Below, piece after piece: positions 5,349 to 5,361 of a DNA stretch of 5,361 bases. The position numbers were made by a program, and so were the translations under genes. A model generated the notes under the pieces. It was given only the letters and a program-made list of their open reading frames with translations. It had not been told where the DNA came from and did no database searches. Position 1 is the first letter of the stretch; each line of letters starts with the position of its first letter. The DNA comes from Nitrospirota bacterium (lineage in GTDB: Bacteria; Nitrospirota; UBA9217): positions 1-5,361 of the forward strand of contig DAIDTZ010000145.1 in NCBI GenBank assembly GCA_027456925.1. The letters run 5' to 3'.

Positions 5349-5361
5349 GCTCCACTAAAAG

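Noticed and set aside
5301..5361. Possible tRNA or other RNA gene at the right edge
   Set aside because: The hairpins do not form a T-arm with the GTTCRA loop or a cloverleaf on either strand.

Overview
The window reads as an ordinary chromosomal stretch from a Gram-negative (diderm) bacterium with a moderate-to-high GC content. The evidence for a diderm is the end of an LptD-type outer-membrane LPS-assembly barrel, a membrane-anchored LytM/M23 peptidase and an AmpG-like transporter. The overall style (LptD with one C-terminal Cys, PgpnERVR-type M23 protein, small CspA, short AmpG-like MFS) fits Nitrospirota or Desulfobacterota-like lineages. That placement is an inference from general impression, not something the sequence proves.

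Layout, left to right. The 5'-truncated lptD (1-1503, +) is followed after 15 nt by cutA (1519-1836, +), probably in the same transcript. An AT-rich gap holds a candidate promoter and leads to a membrane-anchored, coiled-coil M23 metallopeptidase (2013-2948, +) with a complete catalytic set. A pyrimidine-rich gap of about 200 bp with a candidate promoter and a hairpin precedes a 68-residue CspA-family cold-shock protein (3155-3361, +), which is closed by a clear rho-independent terminator (3422-3455). A 423-residue AmpG-like major-facilitator protein (3562-4833, +) starts with no visible Shine-Dalgarno. Convergent to it on the minus strand is a self-contained unit for an 81-residue membrane protein of unknown function (5188-4943): a perfect-consensus sigma-70 promoter with 17-bp spacing, a leader hairpin, a strong ribosome binding site and a strong terminator. 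The last 60 bases hold two further hairpins and no gene.

Thematically, lptD, the M23 peptidase and the AmpG-like carrier all concern the cell envelope: LPS export, peptidoglycan cleavage and possibly muropeptide or sugar uptake. CutA and Csp are general housekeeping or stress proteins. The genes seem to be several separate transcription units rather than one system. I found no mobile element, CRISPR array, tRNA or rRNA, and no evidence for a novel multi-gene system. The most interesting item is the small, apparently strongly expressed membrane protein at the right end and the inverted repeat that overlaps its promoter.
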